This document shows, piece after piece, positions 61,985 to 64,000 of a stretch of 64,000 nt of DNA. The translations under genes and the position numbers were made by a program. Numbering within the stretch: the first letter of the stretch is position 1; each line of letters starts with the position of its first letter. Origin of the DNA: Topomyia yanbarensis (Eukaryota; Arthropoda; Insecta; Diptera; Culicidae); assembly GCF_030247195.1 (NCBI RefSeq), contig NC_080672.1, forward strand, positions 305,505,115 through 305,569,114. Direction: 5' to 3'. Under the pieces are notes generated by a model. It was given only the letters and a program-made list of their open reading frames with translations. It ran no database searches and was not told where the DNA came from.

Positions 61985-64000
61985 ACCAAAAGTTTTAATT
62001 TTATTTATTTCCTTATCTTCGGTATACACCGACAGACACATTTTAAAACTATATATTTCTTATTAATATCTTATATCTATGCTTGGAAACGTTAAAATCA
62101 TACACTGAAGAAGCTTCGTTAAATCTGCGGCAACATCTTTCCAGTGGATTATTTTGTCCATATGAAGTACGGTATCTAGGGATCCATAACAGAGTGGGGT
62201 TACGCAGAACACGAGGAGGCGCATACAAATTAACGCCCGAGAGAAGATCGGGACTGTCGATATTACCTGACAGCAAGTCGAAAACAAAAACTCTTTGTAG
62301 GAAGATATGGCCAGTCACCAGAGTCTGCCGACCGAGTAGCATACATCTATCGGCATAAGTAGGCAACACAACTGGATCATTCCATGGAAGTTTCCTGAGG
62401 GCGAATCACACAAAACATCTTTGTATACGCTCTAGTCGGTCAATTTGAACGGCATGGTATGGTACCCGCACTTGCACAGCATACTCCAGACACTTCTGAT
62501 CAGGGCACAGTAGAGTGCTTTTAGTGCGTAGAAATCATCGAAGTCCCCCGTGTTCCGCTTTAAGAAGCACAGCGTTCCGAAAGCCTTAGCAGTTTTCGCG
62601 GTGATATGGGCGGAAAAACTCAACTTCCTATCGAAGAGCACTCCCAAGTCTCGGATCGAATCGACGCTTTCAATTGTTCTTCCTTTTAGGCTGTATTCAT
62701 AACGTCCTGGAGTAAGCAAGCGTCCGAAACTGGTTACTTTGCATTTATTAACGTTGACTTCTATTCCGTTAAGCGTGCACCATTCGTGAATAGTACAGAT
62801 ATCTTCTTGAAGCTCTACGGCGTCAAGTGCAGAAACGATAGTTCGGAAGATTTTGAGATCGTCCGCGTACAGCAATTTCCCAGACTTGATCCGACTCCAG
62901 ATATCGTTAATAAACAGAATAAAAATAAGCGGGCCCAGATGACTGCCGTGCGGGACACCTGTGGGTATTCTGAATGTGCTTGAGCGCGTGTTTTTTATAC
63001 TCACGAATGCCGAGCGATCGGAAAGATATGACTGCAACCAGTTAGTCAGCCAGGTGGGAAATCCCAAACGCTTTAATTTCAAGATTGCGATGTTGTGCGA
63101 TACTTTGTCGAAAGCTTTTGAGAAATCGACGTCAGTTGCGTCCACCTGATGACGCTTCTCGACGGCGGGAAACAACTTAGAAGTGTAAGCTATCAGGTTA
63201 GAAGTTGTTGATCGTTTTGTGACAAACTTGTGTTGATACTCCAAGATAATGTGGGATGCAGCTGCATACGTGACGTTGTAAACCAGCTTTTCGAGAACTT
63301 TGGAGAGACAGTTTAATAATGAGATACCTCTGTAATTTCCGACGTTGTGAATATTTCCAGCCTTGTGAATGGGAACGATAGCAGCTTCTTTCCAGACGAT
63401 AGGAAAAATGCCTTCAGCGAGAGAGCGATTGAAAATGATGCACACCGGAAGAGACAGCACGTGGGCGCAACTTTTTATAAATTGGGGCGAGAGATGATCG
63501 GGGCCAGGCCCTTTCGACGAATCAACAGTAGTCAGAACCTTCAAGACGTCAGCTCGGCTTACAGTGGGACGGGGGAGATTTATGTTGTACGATGGTAATG
63601 TTTCCAAATACTCTTCCGAAGGGACGGTATAGTCGCTTCTAAACACTCCGCGAAAGAAATCAGCAAACAAATTTACGGTATCAGCTGGAGATTGCGCGCT
63701 TGCGTTCCCAAGGAAAACGTCAGTGGGAGTACTACGACTACCAGATCGTTTTCTGCTGCTAACGAATTTCCAAAATGTTGCAGGGTGATCGAGAAGGCTA
63801 TTTTGCACTTGATTCAAATACTCACGAAAAGCGGAATTCCGGGCAGTTTCGTATTGCAGTTCTATCCGTCGAAGAGTAACTTTGTTTTCGTCTGATCTAT
63901 GGCGGAAATAACGCTTGCGTTGTTTTCGCACGGCATTACGCAAACGGCGAATCTCAGCGTTCCACCATGGAAATTTGAAATCCACCCTTCTGTTGACTCG
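61985..64000 (-). mobile_element. Jockey-superfamily LINE, continues beyond the window
   Basis: Minus strand, 3' end with an A/T-rich UTR (AATAAATAAAATTAAAAC near 62000-62015). The ORF2 stop is at about 62049 and the RT reads upstream to the window edge. Same family as the fragment at 1.68-5.7 kb but far better preserved. Endonuclease and ORF1 would lie to the right, outside the window. Confidence 0.8.
62049..63985 (-). pseudogene. Jockey-type ORF2: linker, reverse transcriptase, C-terminus (partial)
   Basis: Non-LTR reverse transcriptase that copies LINE RNA at the nick. Starting at the window edge: FKFPWWNAEIRRLRNAVRKQ (linker), NLFADFFRGVF, VDSSKGPGPDHLSPQFIKSC, NYRGISLLNCLSKVLEKL, KFVTKRSTTSNLIAYTSKL, DATDVDFSKAFDKVSHNIAI (catalytic Asp), TGVPHGSHLGPLIFILFIND and KLLYADDLKIFRTI (YADD). 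Then IRDLGVLFDRKLSFSAHITA. The frame from 63985 is open for 517 codons, but the end is frameshifted near 62490 and an in-frame stop follows near 62405. The rest of the C-terminus continues to 62049 (YGQNNPLERCC, YDFNVSKHRY). GVPQGS has become GVPHGS. It is nearly intact, but disabled by those two lesions. Confidence 0.82.

Overview
This is eukaryotic, AT-rich, repeat-dominated DNA, most likely from a culicine mosquito such as Aedes (inference). The grounds are a tRNA-derived SINE of Feilai type, a complete Tc1/mariner element of the ITmD37E type (a family known from mosquitoes), a dispersed repeat carrying the core GGCCCGGAGGGCCGAG at several sites, BEL/Pao, Jockey-, R1-, I- and RTE-type retroelement remnants, and no compact gene arrangement. 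No complete host gene is visible. The only convincing host coding sequence is one 216-bp leucine-rich-repeat exon at 37354-37569 on the minus strand, probably of a peroxidasin-like gene, with splice sites on both sides.

Layout. 444-6211 is a hAT-type element with a perfect 8-bp target duplication. Inside it sits a Jockey-type LINE, which is itself interrupted by two further hAT-type elements (1935-3520 and 4371-4672). About 9.2-19.6 kb is a large inverted structure: two roughly 2.8-3.0 kb arms of very high similarity, flanked by or mixed with two other inverted pairs, and with a SINE in only one arm. 20.9-23.4 kb is a decayed R1-type LINE with a MITE in it. 23644-25886 is a hAT element carrying an RTE-type remnant. 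27098-32567 is an LTR retroelement with identical 275-bp LTRs, primer-binding site, polypurine tract and a 5-bp duplication, but no retroviral-type genes. It carries instead a minisatellite of about 36 units.

33.0-34.4 kb is a three-unit tandem array of about 470-bp units. 34921-36131 is a TA-flanked element full of inverted GTTGAAAC motifs. 36.7-38.9 kb holds the LRR exon between two MITE-like repeats. 39.3-47.8 kb is a graveyard of LINE and BEL/Pao fragments joined to each other. 48414-50150 is a Transib-type element without transposase. 51.8-55.7 kb is an R1-type LINE with a repetitive GC-rich tail into which the ITmD37E element (52060-53355) has inserted. 55731-55860 is a piggyBac-type MITE. 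58241-60439 is a foldback element with about 560-bp terminal inverted repeats. From about 62 kb to the end runs a Jockey-type LINE that leaves the window.

How it fits together: almost everything is parasitic DNA, and insertion order can be read from nesting. The most distinctive items are the gene-less LTR element with its minisatellite, the 10-kb inverted structure, and the structurally complete but catalytically altered ITmD37E copy. All family names come from motifs read by eye; no database search was run.
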